Assembly (NCBI RefSeq): GCF_000805455.1 | Contig: NZ_JSUS01000001.1 | Coordinates: 186,001-250,000 of the forward strand | Reading direction: 5' to 3' | Length of the DNA: 64,000 nucleotides | DNA from: Acinetobacter sp. A47 | GTDB lineage: Bacteria > Pseudomonadota > Gammaproteobacteria > Pseudomonadales > Moraxellaceae | Part shown: positions 31,989-39,612 of the stretch, one piece after another | Position numbering within the stretch: position 1 is the first letter of the stretch | Layout: each line of letters starts with the position of its first letter | Made by a program: the position numbers and the translations under genes | The notes under the pieces: model-generated | Databases searched by the model: none | What the model was told of the DNA's origin: nothing | Seen by the model: the letters and a program-made list of their open reading frames with translations, nothing else

Positions 31989-32263
31989 GATTGAATACCC
32001 GTGTACTTAATAAACTTCTCTTTGCGTGCCTGATCTTGATTTTTAAGCAATTTAACAGAAATTGAATTGATCATTAAATTTGACTGCTTAACCACGATTT
32101 GTGCTTCGTACCCGTTGGGCGCTTCGACACGCCCCTTAACTTTGCCCAGACCACGTACCGTGGTTGCTTCATACGACCAGATATAAGTTTTTATAGTGGG
32201 CTTCTGGTGATCCATCTGGCTGTGTTGGTTAGGAATGTCAGAGACTTGAAACAAGCAAGACAT
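31985..32263 (-). CDS. Small early prophage protein (paralogue of next gene upstream)
   Basis: 92 residues from the ATG at 32263, which has GAGGT at good spacing; an in-frame ATG at 32326 lacks one. Shared pattern with the 72-residue product of 32359-32577: KTYIxxYxAxxxxGxGxxxGRVEA, then LIxxxSVxLLxNQxxARKxxFxK. The shape (strand, Gly turn, GRVEA strand, helix) recalls small alpha/beta N-domains of GspF-type proteins, but that is only a resemblance. Function unknown. Confidence 0.5.
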   Translation of the reverse strand: MSCLFQVSDIPNQHSQMDHQKPTIKTYIWSYEATTVRGLGKVKGRVEAPNGYEAQIVVKQSNLMINSISVKLLKNQDQARKEKFIKYTGIQS

Positions 32264-32358
32264 AAAATTTACCTCATATCCTTTCGTACAGCCCTGAATG
32301 AAAGGCTGTGAATGCAATCTGCACAATTCGTTCGCTTTGATTTTTGATGTTTAAAGTT

Positions 32359-32577
32359 TTAAGCCGGCAATGCTGTGTTCAACTTTTCAAAAGCCTGTTT
32401 CCGGGCAGCCTTTTGATTGGTTAACAAGGAGACTGAGACATCCTTGATCAACTCATTGCCTAACATTACCTGGCGTTTTGCCTGGAGAGCTGTCGTAGCT
32501 TCTACACGTCCTCGTAAGCTGCCTTTGCCGTGAAGCTTGGCCACATACTTAAAGATGTAGGTTTTTACGCACTCCAA
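32359..32577 (-). CDS. Small early prophage protein (paralogue of downstream gene)
   Basis: 72 residues, basic. It aligns with the product of 31985-32263 over nearly its whole length, so the two arose by tandem duplication. Overlaps the ERF gene by 13 bp. Basic charge and linkage to a recombinase suggest, but do not show, a nucleic-acid role. Confidence 0.5.
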   Translation of the reverse strand: MECVKTYIFKYVAKLHGKGSLRGRVEATTALQAKRQVMLGNELIKDVSVSLLTNQKAARKQAFEKLNTALPA

Positions 32578-33260
32578 CCCTCCATGTCCTTTTTTGCTTT
32601 GCAGGCCTTCACAATCTGAGGTTCGTAGCGGGTGCCTTTAAACTGCTTGTAGATCACGCCCAGATCGGCTTCCTTATCTGCATGATGAATTGCATTTAAG
32701 GCCTGCTGAAATTCCTGAGTCAATTGCTGTGCAGCATTGGCCGGAGCCATCTGGTTTTGCTGCTGGGACTGCTGTTGCTGTGCCGGTGGCTGGTTCTGGC
32801 TACGCTGCTGATTTTGAACAAGAGCATTCTGCTGGTTATTTTGCGCCGGTGCATTGGTCTGTTGATGGAAAGCATCCGTATCGGCATCCTGAGTGTCATC
32901 AATCAGGAATAGGCCATTCAATGCGTATTTACGCGCATAAGAGCTGGATGCACCAAAAGTCTGGGCCACATCCATTCCTTTTTTATCGAGTTCTACACCG
33001 GCATGTGCGGTAGTCACAGTTTGTTTACCCTGATCATCGGTAAAGACAGCTTTAGCCGTGACCACAACAACCGGCCCGATCTGTTGCACTTCATCAGTCA
33101 CCACAAGGGTAGCGCCGTATTTCTGTAAGAGTGGTTTTACCCCTTCCAAGATATCTTCCAGACTACGGTAATGAAATTTACCAAATTTGTTGAATTTGCT
33201 CTTTGGTGCTTTAAGTTCGGTTTGAATAACGCGTAACGCATCAATATTTGTATTTGACAT
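32565..33260 (-). CDS. ERF-family single-strand annealing recombinase
   Basis: 231 residues. N-terminal ERF domain (about 1-130) with KFNKFGKFHYRSLEDILEGVKPLL, GATLVVTDEV and MDVAQTFGASSSYARKYALNGLF, which is the most conserved ERF stretch. A Gln/Asn/Pro-rich linker (about 135-180) separates a short basic C-terminal domain. ERF proteins anneal complementary single strands and help circularise or recombine phage genomes. No exonuclease partner is seen beside it. Confidence 0.9.
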   Translation of the reverse strand: MSNTNIDALRVIQTELKAPKSKFNKFGKFHYRSLEDILEGVKPLLQKYGATLVVTDEVQQIGPVVVVTAKAVFTDDQGKQTVTTAHAGVELDKKGMDVAQTFGASSSYARKYALNGLFLIDDTQDADTDAFHQQTNAPAQNNQQNALVQNQQRSQNQPPAQQQQSQQQNQMAPANAAQQLTQEFQQALNAIHHADKEADLGVIYKQFKGTRYEPQIVKACKAKKDMEGWSA

Positions 33261-33272
33261 AGCTTCGCTCCC

Positions 33273-33635
33273 TTATCGACCGTTCTTATAAGCAATACGC
33301 TGATTTGCGCTATAACGTGATATTTGGCTGTTACGGGCCGAGCGCTCTAATGTACGCTGGTAATTAACGATTCGTTTGAATGCGGGCTTAAACCAATCTC
33401 TGGAAAGCTCCTCGGTTGTTACCGGGCGAAAGTCCGAATGCGGATTATCTTGAACACGGACTGAATACCAGTTAAATGGCAGTTCTTGAGCGCCGCCCGC
33501 GAAATCATTATCAAAATCGGGGGTGAAATTAAGGCTTAGTTTTGCTGAGTAAATCTTGCTGCCCAGACGAACCAAATAAGATCCGTCATGTTTGCCCATG
33601 TATGCGCTGAAAGAATTATTTGCTGATTTGCTCAT
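33273..33635 (-). CDS. Hypothetical prophage protein
   Basis: About 120 residues, basic, rich in Arg, Tyr, Ser and Asn toward the C-terminus. No domain recognised. ATG 33635 has GAGGTG at the right distance; a GTG two codons earlier is possible. Lies between the ERF gene and a membrane protein gene in the leftward operon. Confidence 0.5.
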   Translation of the reverse strand: MSKSANNSFSAYMGKHDGSYLVRLGSKIYSAKLSLNFTPDFDNDFAGGAQELPFNWYSVRVQDNPHSDFRPVTTEELSRDWFKPAFKRIVNYQRTLERSARNSQISRYSANQRIAYKNGR

Positions 33636-33637
33636 GA

Positions 33638-34090
33638 TCACACCTCAGCCATATGGTTTGCATATACGTGTGCGGTAATGATTGAAATCATATTTCTATG
33701 ATCATCAAAAGTTGTGTTATCGCGTACTTCTTTGCCGTGGCGATCTATAACACGAATCTCTTTTAATTCTTTGATATCGATTGCTGTGGTGTCACCACCC
33801 AGCACACCGTTGTAATCTGGTACACGGTCAAAATCAAAAGTGACATATACACGTTGGCCATTCAGATTGATGATGGCATTACCCGCATCAGTTGAAGTGA
33901 TTTTTACGTCGATAAGTGCATAAGCAGACTGAGAATTGCCATAAAGCTCAGCAGGGGGATTTAATAGATACTCATTATCTAAAATCGATAGTGCAGTTAC
34001 ACTTACTGCCAAAGTTGAAATGGCTACAATTGAGCCTAATGCTTTTTTGAAGTTAAAGACCGGGTTGTCTAAAGCTGGATTCTGTTCCAT
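33638..34090 (-). CDS. Hypothetical single-pass membrane protein
   Basis: 150 residues with one hydrophobic segment (GSIVAISTLAVSVTALSIL, about 19-37) and a C-terminal domain of probable beta strands (VKITSTDAGNAIINLNGQRVYVTFDF). First gene of the leftward operon after the operator region. Function unknown; membrane proteins at this place in temperate phages sometimes affect superinfection. Confidence 0.5.
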   Translation of the reverse strand: MEQNPALDNPVFNFKKALGSIVAISTLAVSVTALSILDNEYLLNPPAELYGNSQSAYALIDVKITSTDAGNAIINLNGQRVYVTFDFDRVPDYNGVLGGDTTAIDIKELKEIRVIDRHGKEVRDNTTFDDHRNMISIITAHVYANHMAEV

Positions 34091-34111
34091 AATTGCCTCG
34101 TTGTTTGTAAG

Positions 34112-34151
34112 AAGCCCCGTCGATCCGCCAAGATTCCGGGGCTTTTTTTAT
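34112..34151 (+). terminator. Plus-strand terminator in the pL region
   Basis: AAGCCCCG (34112-34119) pairs with CGGGGCTT (34137-34144), followed by T-run on the + strand only. Both neighbouring genes are on the minus strand, so it would stop transcription coming from the left, antisense to the early operon. Confidence 0.6.
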
Positions 34152-34164
34152 GCTATATTTCAAG

Positions 34165-34239
34165 CTACAACTATAAGTTACAACTAAAGGTTACAAAAAT
34201 CAAGGCTCAATTTTAAAATATTACAACTTTAAGTTGTAG
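34165..34239. promoter_or_regulatory. Left operator cluster (OL-like)
   Basis: Three related sites: 34165-34184, 34177-34196 and a perfect 17-nt palindrome at 34222-34238 (TACAACTT-T-AAGTTGTA). They lie in the expected leftward promoter region and share the half-site ACAACT/AGTTGT with the right cluster. Confidence 0.72.
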
Positions 34240-34252
34240 GTGTTCAAAAAAA

Positions 34253-34273
34253 AAGAACGCATAAAGCGTTCTT
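34253..34273 (-). terminator. Terminator of the CI-like repressor gene
   Basis: AAGAACGC and GCGTTCTT form an 8-bp stem; on the minus strand a long T-run follows. Confidence 0.78.
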
Positions 34274-34289
34274 AAAAGTTGTAACTGAA

Positions 34290-34925
34290 TTAAACTGACA
34301 TATATAACCCTTTAACCACACCGATAAAATTCTCAGCCGTTACCTCATACTCACTTTTAGGCAAGTTTTTATTTGTAGAGATAGCAATCTTTTTATCCCC
34401 ATCTATAACTAACTTACGAATAATGCATTTATCGTTAACATTAAGGACTATTAAAGAGTCATGTTTAACATCATTAAGTTCAATGTCTCTTTTTACATAG
34501 GCAATTGTGTTGTCTAATAAATTCATCCAGTCACCGTCTTCAATTACTGCACAGACAATATCTCCATCCAAGTTATCTTGAATTAAGGCGATATTATCTA
34601 ACACTAAATTCCTATTTCTAATCTCATCAATAGTGAGACCAATGTGACGCCATTCTACAAGTAAACCATACTTTAATGCAGACGGGTCTGTATGGGTGAC
34701 GTCAATTTGTGTCGCACTATCGCCAACTAAAAGATAGGTTTTTGAAGTATTTAGCACTTTCGCTAAAGCTTCGAGGGTTGCTCCTCTCGCGTTACCGCCT
34801 TTTTCGATTTTCTGGATAGTTTGGGGCTGTTTACCAATTCTGCGTGCTAATTCTGATTGACTAATCTCCATCTTGTTACGTAGTAAAGCAACTCGATCCC
34901 CTAATTTATTTTGTTCGTTTGACAT
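34290..34925 (-). CDS. CI-like phage repressor
   Basis: 211 residues. N-terminal HTH_XRE domain (about 8-70; ISQSELARRIGKQPQTIQKIEKG is the helix-turn-helix). The C-terminal part (about 120-205) matches the general layout of LexA/CI S24-like domains: LDGDIVCAVIEDGDWMNLL..., then IIRKLVIDGDKKIAISTNKNLP. At the place of the usual GDSM catalytic Ser there is GDWM, so self-cleavage is doubtful. It probably binds the palindromes on both sides of its gene to keep lysogeny. Confidence 0.85.
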   Translation of the reverse strand: MSNEQNKLGDRVALLRNKMEISQSELARRIGKQPQTIQKIEKGGNARGATLEALAKVLNTSKTYLLVGDSATQIDVTHTDPSALKYGLLVEWRHIGLTIDEIRNRNLVLDNIALIQDNLDGDIVCAVIEDGDWMNLLDNTIAYVKRDIELNDVKHDSLIVLNVNDKCIIRKLVIDGDKKIAISTNKNLPKSEYEVTAENFIGVVKGLYMSV

Positions 34926-34965
34926 TTTAATTGCCTGTACGCTGAAATTTGTAATTTCCTTATTA

Positions 34966-35058
34966 TTACAACTTTTGGTTTCAACTGCACTGCAAATTTA
35001 AGTTGAAAAAAAATAGATATGGTTGTAACTTATAGTTGTAGTTTAAATTGTAGGTTAC
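34966..35058. promoter_or_regulatory. Right operator/promoter region (OR/pR-like)
   Basis: Sites at 34966-34985 and 35021-35041; the latter is the reverse complement of the left site 34165-34184 over 20 bases. A further half-site pair follows at 35042-35058. TTGAAA (35003-35008), 17 bp, TAACTT (35026-35031) is a possible pR overlapping the operator. Confidence 0.68.
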
Positions 35059-35062
35059 AGAT

Positions 35063-35299
35063 ATGAGTCAATTAAAACCTTGTGAAGCAGCTGCCCTTGC
35101 AATAGATGCAGCGGGCGGGGCTTCTTTAGTCTCAAGAAAAATTACTGCTAATAACCCTGAAAAGCCTCTTACCCCTCAGGCGGTACAGAAATGGAAAAAA
35201 TTTAGATGCCCAGCAGAGAGGGTACTTGACCTTGAATCACTTCAGAAGCTTATTTCTCGATTTCAACTTCGACCAGACTTGTATAAAAAAAAGCCTTAG
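35063..35299 (+). CDS. Cro-like / YdaS-type HTH regulator
   Basis: 78 residues with the YdaS_antitoxin/Cro pattern: AIDAAGGASLVSRKI, LTPQAVQKWKKF, then the signature CPAERVLDLESL and LRPDLY at the C-terminus. Its place, directly right of the operators and divergent from the repressor, indicates a Cro role in turning down the repressor and early genes. Confidence 0.83.
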   Translation: MSQLKPCEAAALAIDAAGGASLVSRKITANNPEKPLTPQAVQKWKKFRCPAERVLDLESLQKLISRFQLRPDLYKKKP

Positions 35300-35354
35300 T
35301 TGCTGGAACAACTAAAGCTTTTATTTCATTCATTAATCAGCGAGATCATTGAAC

Positions 35355-35687
35355 ATGTCAAATATATCAAATCATTACGGCTCAAACAATCGTGATTTTG
35401 TTGCTTCGAGAGAAGCAGCAATTGTTCGTTTTAAAGCTTACATCTCATCAATGCATACCCCCGGTCTAAATGCTTTAGGCCGATTGATTCTAGTCCGTGA
35501 AAATAATTTAAGAAAAGTCAACGGTGATGTTAAGAATGCTGCTGTCATGAATAGTGAATTAATTGAAGCATTGGTATCTGATCACCGAATGTCTATTCAA
35601 GCAGCTGGTGAGTTGATTGCGAGCTTAAATCGATCTGGAAAAATTTTCTGTTTTGGAAGATTTATTAAATTCCCGGAAGAGGTTTAA
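35355..35687 (+). CDS. Hypothetical early prophage protein
   Basis: 110 residues. The middle resembles a helical regulator (NNLRKVNGDVKNAAVMNSELIEALVSDHRMSIQAAGELIASLNRSGKIFCFG) ending in a probable winged strand; it may be a small DNA-binding protein in the CII position. ATG 35355 is preferred over TTG 35349. Ends 5 bp before the methyltransferase gene. Confidence 0.5.
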   Translation: MSNISNHYGSNNRDFVASREAAIVRFKAYISSMHTPGLNALGRLILVRENNLRKVNGDVKNAAVMNSELIEALVSDHRMSIQAAGELIASLNRSGKIFCFGRFIKFPEEV

Positions 35688-35692
35688 GCAAG

Positions 35693-37486
35693 ATGTCAAG
35701 TTTTGTAGATTGCTCAACTCGGTTTAAAACGCAATATGCGCTGAATTTCAAACAGAAAATTATTGTTGACTTCTTTGCAGGCGGTGGTGGAGCGTCAACC
35801 GGATTAGAGATGGGATTAAATCGCAGTGTCTTTGCAGCTGTAAACCACAATCCGAAAGCCCTATCAATGCATGAAGCAAATCACCCTCATGCTAAACATT
35901 ACATCAATGATGTATTTGCTGTTGATCCAGTGGAAATCTGTGCTGGTTATCCGGTTGGCTGGTTTCATGCAAGCCCAGACTGTACACATCACTCACAAGC
36001 TGCAGGTGGTCAACCACGGAAGAAGGAGATCCGAGATCTTTCCTGGGTTGTTCTTAAAGTGGCCGGTAAAGTTCGCCCGGATGTGATCAGTCTTGAAAAC
36101 GTAAAGCAAATCTTAAATTGGTGCCCACTGGTCGCAAAGAAGGACAAGGCAACCGGTCGAGTTATCACGCTCGATAGAATTGAAGTGAATGGTAAGAAAC
36201 AGTACCGCGTTGCAGAGCCTGGTGAACGTGTGCCTAGACACAATCAGTTCTTGGTACCAAATTTAAAGAAAAAGGGAAAATCTTGGCGCCATTTTGTTAG
36301 AAGTTTGGAAAATCTTGGCTATGTAGTTGAATGGAAAGTTATATGTGCCGCTGATTATGGTGCACCGACAACACGCGAACGTTTGTTTGTAGTTGCTCGT
36401 TGTGATGGTAATCCAATTATCTGGCCAGAACCGACCCATGTAAAAAAATCCAAAGTTACCAAGGCCACAAAGAAAAATCCGACATGGCGTGCCGCTGCAG
36501 AGGTAATTGATTTTTCTGATTTAGGAAAGTCTATTTTTGATCGCCCAAAACCATTGGCAGATGCGACATTGAAACGAATAGCCCGTGGTCTAAAAAAGTT
36601 TGTTATTGATTCTGATAATCCATTTTTGGTGAATTCTGCAGCGTCATATATTGGTCGAGATTTCCGTACAAGCTTTGGCCATGACATTAGAGAGCCATTG
36701 GCTACAACTACGGCGGGCTACGGTGGTCATAGTTCGTTGGTAAGCCCTATTTTAGCGCCGTATTTAACCGAGTTTGCAAATGCTTCACAGCAAAGGAATT
36801 GGTCAGTAGATCAGCCTCTAACAACGATCTGCGCACAAGTGAAGGGCGGTCATCATGCTGTAGTTTCTCCATATTTAATTCATGCCGGACATGGTGAAGG
36901 TACTCCAGAGAACCCACGTTGGAGCGCTGGCTGTGATGATATCCTTAATCCGCTTGGAACAATTACAGCCTCAGGTTCAAGTCGAAATCTTGTTTCAGCT
37001 TATATGATGCAGGCGAACGGTGGTTTTAATACAACTGATGGCCGTGATCTATTGGACCCACTTTCAACAATTACCAATACTGGTAGTCAACAACAACTTA
37101 TCACTGCTCAACTAAGTCAGGAAAACCTTGAGGGAGCATTAAAAGTAGCAGCCTTTTTTGTCAATTTTTATGGCAATGGAGATGCCCGGGATATTGCTGC
37201 ACCACTGGACACTATTACCACAAAAGACCGGCTTGCACTGGTGACGGTCTGGATTAAGGGAGAACCATGGGTAATTGTCGATATTTGCATTCGCATGTTA
37301 AAGCCGCGTGAGCTTTATAGAGGGCAAGGTTTCCCAGATTCTTACATCATTGAATATGGGCATGATGGAAAGTTATTGACCAAAACAGATCAAGTCCACA
37401 TGTGCGGTAACAGCGTTTCACCATATCCAATGGCCGCAATTGCTCGTGCTAATAACCCATTTATTTACGAAGGGGCGGCTGCATGA
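35693..37486 (+). CDS. DNA (cytosine-5) methyltransferase
   Basis: 597 residues. Motif I DFFAGGGGASTGLEMG (near 25-40); motif IV ASPDCTHHS with catalytic Cys near 97 (SPDC in place of the usual PPC); motif VI SLENV; motif VIII GAPTTRERLFVVA; motifs IX-X RGQGFPDSYII and GNSVSPYPMAAI near the C-terminus. Between VIII and IX (about 330-510) are five repeats with a PLxTITxxGxxxxLV core, filling the target-recognition region. It probably methylates phage DNA to escape host restriction; no partner endonuclease is seen. Overlaps the next gene by 4 bp. Confidence 0.93.
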   Translation: MSSFVDCSTRFKTQYALNFKQKIIVDFFAGGGGASTGLEMGLNRSVFAAVNHNPKALSMHEANHPHAKHYINDVFAVDPVEICAGYPVGWFHASPDCTHHSQAAGGQPRKKEIRDLSWVVLKVAGKVRPDVISLENVKQILNWCPLVAKKDKATGRVITLDRIEVNGKKQYRVAEPGERVPRHNQFLVPNLKKKGKSWRHFVRSLENLGYVVEWKVICAADYGAPTTRERLFVVARCDGNPIIWPEPTHVKKSKVTKATKKNPTWRAAAEVIDFSDLGKSIFDRPKPLADATLKRIARGLKKFVIDSDNPFLVNSAASYIGRDFRTSFGHDIREPLATTTAGYGGHSSLVSPILAPYLTEFANASQQRNWSVDQPLTTICAQVKGGHHAVVSPYLIHAGHGEGTPENPRWSAGCDDILNPLGTITASGSSRNLVSAYMMQANGGFNTTDGRDLLDPLSTITNTGSQQQLITAQLSQENLEGALKVAAFFVNFYGNGDARDIAAPLDTITTKDRLALVTVWIKGEPWVIVDICIRMLKPRELYRGQGFPDSYIIEYGHDGKLLTKTDQVHMCGNSVSPYPMAAIARANNPFIYEGAAA

Positions 37487-38376
37487 GTATTGACGCAACT
37501 ATTTGGGCATGGAAGGCAAATGTGGATTCTTCAATGCAGAGATTGGTTCTATTGGCATTAGCTGACCGAGCAGGAGAAGACCATACATGTTTTCCAAGCC
37601 AAAAACGTATGGCTAAAGATACGCATGCAAATGTTAAAACAATAGGCAAAGTACTTGATGAGTTAGAGGGAAAATCTCTTATTAAGTGGACAGGTAAAAT
37701 TAAAGGAAATGGGGTAAAGGTTTATCAACTTATTGGAGTAATGGGAAGGGAAGATGAAGCGTTAACCTCACCCAAAAACGGTGGGGCTACTCCACCCAAA
37801 AACGGTATAGGTACCAAAAACGGTATAGGTACTTCACCCAAAATTGGGGGGGCGACCTCCCCCAATTTTGGGGTACAGAACCTATCAAGGAATCTCCCAA
37901 TAGAATCTATAAATAAAAACCATTGGCTTTGTTCAAAAAAATTGAGTTTGGAAATTGCTCAAGCAAATCCTGAGATTGATACGAATGAAATCATCTCATC
38001 AACTTGGTTCAACCGTGAGCTAAGAGCGTTTGAATTGTTCAATGCTGAAAAGAGCATGTGTGATGAACTCATGATTTATCACTTTGCAAACTGGTTACTT
38101 GAAGCAAAAGTAAAACAGGATCGTCTGAAAAACTCATCTCAAACGTTCCAGAAGCAACCGGCTAAATCCAAGGGGACGTTGACAGACAAACAAATTCGAT
38201 TCTTTGCAAGCAAGTTATCCAGGTTACCGGAGTTCGCTAAATATTCCGTAGGTAACGAAAGTTATGAGCAATTAGCCAAGCGATTAGAGCCAATGCTTAA
38301 AGAACCTGAGAATCTTAAAGAGTGGGCTGAATACCTGATAAACATTAGTAATGAACACGGGAGTAGCGCTGCATGA
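37483..38376 (+). CDS. Phage replication protein O-like (HTH)
   Basis: 297 residues. N-terminal winged-helix domain (HTH_36 type: LVLLALADRAGEDHTCFPSQKRMAKDTHANVKTIGKVLDELEGKSLI). Then a low-complexity SPKNGGATPPKNGIG linker encoded by repeats with origin character (37771-37873), and a helical C-terminal part. By domain and position it should bind the phage origin and load helicase. No DnaC- or P-like gene follows directly, so host DnaB loading must involve another, unrecognised, small protein. Confidence 0.78.
   Translation: MSIDATIWAWKANVDSSMQRLVLLALADRAGEDHTCFPSQKRMAKDTHANVKTIGKVLDELEGKSLIKWTGKIKGNGVKVYQLIGVMGREDEALTSPKNGGATPPKNGIGTKNGIGTSPKIGGATSPNFGVQNLSRNLPIESINKNHWLCSKKLSLEIAQANPEIDTNEIISSTWFNRELRAFELFNAEKSMCDELMIYHFANWLLEAKVKQDRLKNSSQTFQKQPAKSKGTLTDKQIRFFASKLSRLPEFAKYSVGNESYEQLAKRLEPMLKEPENLKEWAEYLINISNEHGSSAA
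37771..37873. repeat. Iterons and inverted repeat inside the O-like gene (candidate origin)
   Basis: Three (C/A)CCAAAAACGGT units at 37771, 37795 and 37813, two followed by ATAGGTA. Then CCCAAAATTGGGGG (37837-37850) is repeated inverted at 37859-37872. Iterons within the initiator gene are the layout of the lambda origin. Confidence 0.6.
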
Positions 38377-38435
38377 GCCGTAGAGCCCCAAGAGAGCAGC
38401 GTCCAGTGGCAAATCTTGACGGAGAAGGGCGATGA
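38373..38435 (+). CDS. Possible 20-codon minicistron
   Basis: An ATG overlapping the O-like stop (ATGA) opens a 20-codon frame, Arg-rich, that ends in a TGA overlapping the next ATG (GATGA). Its stop-start overlaps on both sides fit translational coupling; alternatively it is a chance frame in the leader of the next gene, whose ribosome binding site (GGAGAAGGG) lies inside it. Confidence 0.35.
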   Translation: MSRRAPREQRPVANLDGEGR

Positions 38436-38767
38436 AAATTATTTACAAAGGTGACGCGCTTCAATTGATAAAAGATCATGGCCTAACTGAACAGTTGGTA
38501 AGTACCCCAGGGGGGCACTCGGTGGCATTACTTTACCCAGACGAAACAGGCCCAAAAGGGATGGGAATAGGATTTTTTAAATTCTGCCTTGATTCCAGAT
38601 TAATGCTCCAACTAATTGATTCAAAGTGGGAGAAGGTGCCTTTTACTAATGCCTATGACATCGCTGCATACATAGAAAAGAAAATCGGAAAAGATTTAGT
38701 GATACCAGCTTATACAGAGGATTTGAAGGCTCTCTTAATGTTAGAGAATGAGGAGCAAAGCCAATGA
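38432..38767 (+). CDS. Hypothetical early prophage protein
   Basis: 111 residues, mixed alpha/beta, with a PGGHSVALLYPDETGPKGMGIGFFKFCLD core. No domain recognised. Strong ribosome binding site GGAGAAGGG just upstream. Overlaps the next small gene by 4 bp, part of the rightward early operon. Confidence 0.5.
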   Translation: MKIIYKGDALQLIKDHGLTEQLVSTPGGHSVALLYPDETGPKGMGIGFFKFCLDSRLMLQLIDSKWEKVPFTNAYDIAAYIEKKIGKDLVIPAYTEDLKALLMLENEEQSQ

Positions 38768-38943
38768 ACGCAAATCGCAAAAGTGCAAAGAACTGCGGTG
38801 CAACTCACATAGATGAAGATGATGATTACTGGATCATAACACCTGCCAATTGCTTCATTTGGAACAGTAGTAGAGAAACTTGGGACGACTATGCCAATTT
38901 CGACGAAGTTGATATGAGTAAGTTGCAGGAGATTAGCCAATGA
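38764..38943 (+). CDS. Small acidic hypothetical protein
   Basis: 59 residues, very acidic with many Trp and Asn (IDEDDDYWIITP, WNSSRETWDDYANFDEVD). Its ATG overlaps the preceding stop and its TGA overlaps the next ATG, which supports translation despite its size. Could mimic DNA charge, as small acidic phage anti-restriction proteins do, but this is speculation. Confidence 0.5.
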   Translation: MNANRKSAKNCGATHIDEDDDYWIITPANCFIWNSSRETWDDYANFDEVDMSKLQEISQ

Positions 38944-39188
38944 ATACAAACCATATTTCTGAAAAATTCGATTTAGAAAAAGGTGATTATTTCGTTCTAA
39001 ATGAGCGCTTCTGGATAGACAAATTATTTCAAGTATTTTCGATTCAAAAGAATAGTGCCGGTGCAATTTTGTATGAAGTACACGGCGGTTTTCGTTGGCC
39101 AGAATATTGCGTTCGCCCAGCCGAACCGGACGAGATTGAATTTGGCCATAGAAAGAAAGATTTTAAAAAGGGCGGTGTTTTTAAATGA
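38940..39188 (+). CDS. Hypothetical early prophage protein
   Basis: 82 residues, no recognised domain; an aromatic N-terminal half (DYFVLNERFWIDKLFQVF) and a basic C-terminus (HRKKDFKKGGVFK). Overlaps both neighbours by 4 bp in the early operon. Confidence 0.5.
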   Translation: MNTNHISEKFDLEKGDYFVLNERFWIDKLFQVFSIQKNSAGAILYEVHGGFRWPEYCVRPAEPDEIEFGHRKKDFKKGGVFK

Positions 39189-39601
39189 CCTCAATGTCAC
39201 TTCATGAATACCGGCAGCGCTATCCTGGTCGACTCAAAGAAAAAGCGAGTTCAAACAAGTTCAATGCCCAGAAAATTGAATTAGATGGAATGACGTTCGA
39301 CTCCAAAAAAGAGTTGAAGTGGTATATCGAGCTTAAAGCCCGGCAGCAGCGTGGAGAGATTGCGGATCTGAAGCATCACACGAAGTTTGAGCTGGCGCCG
39401 AAGGTCAAGATTGCCGGGGAGAAAAGAGCGAAACCGGCGCTAAGATATTTTGCGGATTTTACTTATTTTGAAATAACACCAGATAAAGCTGATTACGTGG
39501 TTGAGGATGTGAAATCGTTGGCCACCAGAAAGCTGGTCAGTTACCGCAATAAGAAACACTTAATGAAAACCGTTTTTGATATTGATGTTAAGGAAGTATG
39601 A
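39185..39601 (+). CDS. DUF1064 protein, PD-(D/E)xK nuclease-like
   Basis: 138 residues matching DUF1064: SNKFNAQKIELDGMTFDSKKELKWY, then ADFTYFE with the expected catalytic Asp, and VVEDVKS supplying E-x-K of the PD-(D/E)xK core, followed by YRNKKHLM. Its position between replication and late control genes is where lambdoid phages keep RusA or Rap Holliday-junction nucleases, so a structure-specific nuclease role is likely though unproven. Confidence 0.78.
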   Translation: MTSMSLHEYRQRYPGRLKEKASSNKFNAQKIELDGMTFDSKKELKWYIELKARQQRGEIADLKHHTKFELAPKVKIAGEKRAKPALRYFADFTYFEITPDKADYVVEDVKSLATRKLVSYRNKKHLMKTVFDIDVKEV

Positions 39602-39612
39602 GGTAGTTATAT

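Noticed and set aside
35693..37486. Complete restriction-modification system
   Set aside because: Only the methyltransferase is present; neighbouring genes show no endonuclease motifs.
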